Origin: Clostridia bacterium
GTDB taxonomy: Bacteria; Bacillota; Clostridia; Oscillospirales; Acutalibacteraceae
Direction of reading: 5' to 3'
Length of the DNA: 5,679 nt
Assembly: GCA_017425745.1 (NCBI GenBank)
Contig: JAFOXT010000189.1
Span: forward strand, 1 to 5,679
The notes under the pieces were generated by a model that ran no database searches, had not been told where the DNA came from, and was given only the letters and a program-made list of their open reading frames with translations. Position 1 is the first letter of the stretch; each line of letters opens with the position of its first letter. Below, piece after piece: positions 4,081-5,679 of this stretch. The translations under genes were made by a program, and so were the position numbers.

Positions 4081-5679
4081 ATGAAAAAGTTATCATTCAA
4101 AGGCGTTATCAGCCTTGTGCTCGCTTTAGTGCTTACTCTTTCTGTGGCTTATATGCCCGGAATGAGCCTTGAAGCTTCAGCGGCTTGTGCAGGCGGATGC
4201 TCATTTACAGCTCAGAAGATAGGTGCAAAATATCTCAAGAGCGAATCAACCTGCGGAAAGCAGGCAGAATATTATTATTCATGCGACATTTGCGGTACAA
4301 GCTCAGAAGGTACCAATGAAGCTAAAACCTTCAAATACGGCACTGCTCCCACACATAACTGGGGTCCTGCCGTAACAGTTCCTGCTACTTGTACAGATCC
4401 CGAAACAAAGGTTCAGACTTGTACCCGTTGCGGAGAAAAGTATGCAAAGAAGGGTTCAGGCACAGGTACCGGTCACTCAGAAAAGTTCGTCAGCAACGGC
4501 GACGGTACACATACAAAAATCTGCACAAAGGCAGGCTGTACTCTTCACGAGGTTTCAGATTGCTCAACCAAGGAAACAGTCTGCGGTTACGCTCCTCTTT
4601 GCGATTACTGTAAAACAACCTACGGCTCAACTCTTGGTCACGACCTTGTAATTGACAAAATTACAAAGCAGCCCACTTGTACAGAAAAGGGTGAGGCTCT
4701 TAAAAAGTGCAGCCGTTGTGATTACAACATAACTGAAGAAATTGATGCACTTGACCACGATTACGATGTTCTTCAGGTTATCACAAAGGCAACCTGTGAA
4801 GAAGCAGGTAAGGAAAGCGTTAAATGTAAGAGAAGCGGTTGCGATTTCAACGAGGAAAGAGTAATTCCCGCAACAGGTCACGCTTACAAGAAGACAACCT
4901 TCCCCGTAAGCTGTGCAGCAGACGGCTACGATCTTTTTGAATGTCAGAACGAAGGCTGCGGTCACACATATAAGGATAACTGGGTAAAAGACCGTCAGCA
5001 TAACTATACAGAAACCAAGAAAGAAGCAACTTGCTCAACAGCAGGTCTTATTACATATGTGTGTGCAACCTGCGGTGACAGAAAAGATGACGTTGTAATT
5101 CCTGCTCTCGGTCACGATATGGAAGGTGCAGTTGTCTCAAAAGAGCCCACTTGCTCAGATGAAGGTCTTATGACCGACAAGTGTAAGAGATGCTCGAGAA
5201 CTGTTACAGAAACAATTCCTGCTCTCGGTCACGACCTTGATATTGCAGTAATTCCTGCAACCTGTGTTGAAGGTGGCTTTACAAGAAGCACATGTAAGAG
5301 ATGTAACTTCGTTTCAGAGGATCACAATATCCCTGCACTCGGTCACGATAAGAAAATCTCCAATGCAATTCCTCCCACTTGTATCTACGAAGGCTATCAC
5401 GTTTATACCTGTGCAAGATGCGGAATTGAAGACAGAGAAAAGGTTGCTCCTCTCGGTCACGAATATACCTATACATCAGACGGTAACGCAACCTGCCTTC
5501 AGGACGGCACAAGAACAGGTAAGTGTATCCGTTGCCCAAAAACAGTAACAGACGCTGACCCCGGTTCAGCTCTCGGTCACTCCTTCACACTTTATATTTC
5601 AAACAGCAACGCAACCTGCACAGATAACGCAACCGAATGGGCTGCTTGTGACAGAGGCTGCGGTGCAAAGGATATCAGA
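4081..5679 (+). CDS. Secreted cysteine-rich tandem-repeat protein, 3' end outside window
   Basis: This frame of 533 codons is open to the window edge, so the C-terminus is missing. It starts at an ATG with AAGGAG eight bases upstream. The N-terminus is a classical signal peptide: MKK, a hydrophobic stretch (9-23), and likely cleavage after the ASA at 32-34. The mature part has about eleven repeats of 37-41 residues. Each has a first Cys (usually in ATC/PTC), a second exactly ten residues later, and a third 3-5 residues on; in most copies I/V-P-A-L-G-H follows. First cysteines are C58, C104, C200, C239, C278, C318, C358, C395, C434, C472 and C513. Residues 133-187 form a different unit (NGDGTHTKIC ... 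CDYC ... LGH). Three cysteines plus a histidine per unit could bind zinc or form disulfides; neither is shown. Such repeats occur in surface proteins of gut Clostridia as I remember them, usually beside other domains. No anchor, enzyme or dockerin domain is visible. Function unknown; an extracellular stalk or binding role is a guess. Confidence 0.93.
   Translation, partial: MKKLSFKGVISLVLALVLTLSVAYMPGMSLEASAACAGGCSFTAQKIGAKYLKSESTCGKQAEYYYSCDICGTSSEGTNEAKTFKYGTAPTHNWGPAVTVPATCTDPETKVQTCTRCGEKYAKKGSGTGTGHSEKFVSNGDGTHTKICTKAGCTLHEVSDCSTKETVCGYAPLCDYCKTTYGSTLGHDLVIDKITKQPTCTEKGEALKKCSRCDYNITEEIDALDHDYDVLQVITKATCEEAGKESVKCKRSGCDFNEERVIPATGHAYKKTTFPVSCAADGYDLFECQNEGCGHTYKDNWVKDRQHNYTETKKEATCSTAGLITYVCATCGDRKDDVVIPALGHDMEGAVVSKEPTCSDEGLMTDKCKRCSRTVTETIPALGHDLDIAVIPATCVEGGFTRSTCKRCNFVSEDHNIPALGHDKKISNAIPPTCIYEGYHVYTCARCGIEDREKVAPLGHEYTYTSDGNATCLQDGTRTGKCIRCPKTVTDADPGSALGHSFTLYISNSNATCTDNATEWAACDRGCGAKDIR

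Noticed and set aside
4180..4191. Lipoprotein signal (SAAC at residues 33-36)
   Set aside because: The residue at -3 is Ser rather than Leu/Val/Ile, and the Cys is well beyond the hydrophobic stretch; signal peptidase I cleavage after ASA fits better.
4627..5001. Minus-strand frame of 124 codons
   Set aside because: It is the antisense shadow of the cysteine-repeat gene; its cysteine- and valine-rich content mirrors repeated codons on the other strand.

Overview
The window looks like chromosomal DNA of a Clostridia-type Firmicute, most likely a gut or rumen Oscillospiraceae/Ruminococcus-like bacterium. The reasons are moderate GC with AT-rich intergenic DNA, strong AAGGAG-type ribosome sites, sigma-A-like promoters, a typical bacterial NAD-dependent LigA, and a secreted cysteine-repeat protein of a style I associate with gut Firmicutes. 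The assignment is inference; no search was run.

Layout. At the left edge a UUCG-loop terminator (23-52) ends a + strand gene lying outside the window. A gene-poor stretch (53-633) follows. It holds several 7-bp-period repeat arrays, a GC-rich hairpin, CATACAA repeats, and a short minus-strand reading frame that resembles the C-terminal end of a phage/VapE-type primase-helicase. A second UUCG-loop terminator (634-659) then ends a minus-strand operon. In transcription order the operon is an RluA-family rRNA pseudouridine synthase (3617-2637) and ligA (2640-658), joined by an ATGA stop/start overlap. Upstream of the synthase lies a roughly 272-bp MITE-like element (3637-3908) with 36-nt terminal inverted repeats built of 7-bp units. 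Beyond it is a divergent promoter region. A good promoter there (TTGAAA-N17-TATAAT) drives a + strand gene from 4081 that is open at the right edge. Its product is a secreted protein with a signal peptide and about eleven repeats of roughly 39 residues, each with the pattern TC-x9-C-x2-4-C followed in most copies by a GH.

How it works together. The minus-strand operon is housekeeping: rRNA modification and DNA replication/repair. The + strand gene is an unrelated cell-surface or secreted protein.

The unusual part is intergenic. Heptamer arrays of three different sequences (AGTGTGG, TGCAAAA, AAAGTTR) occur. Two of them form inverted pairs bracketing a segment, arrays sit directly against both terminators, and a 24-nt core next to one array (85-108) recurs in inverted orientation, with 22 of 24 matches, inside the MITE-like element (3853-3876). 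The best promoter candidate for the operon lies outside that element, so its mRNA would carry the element as a long, strongly folding 5' leader.
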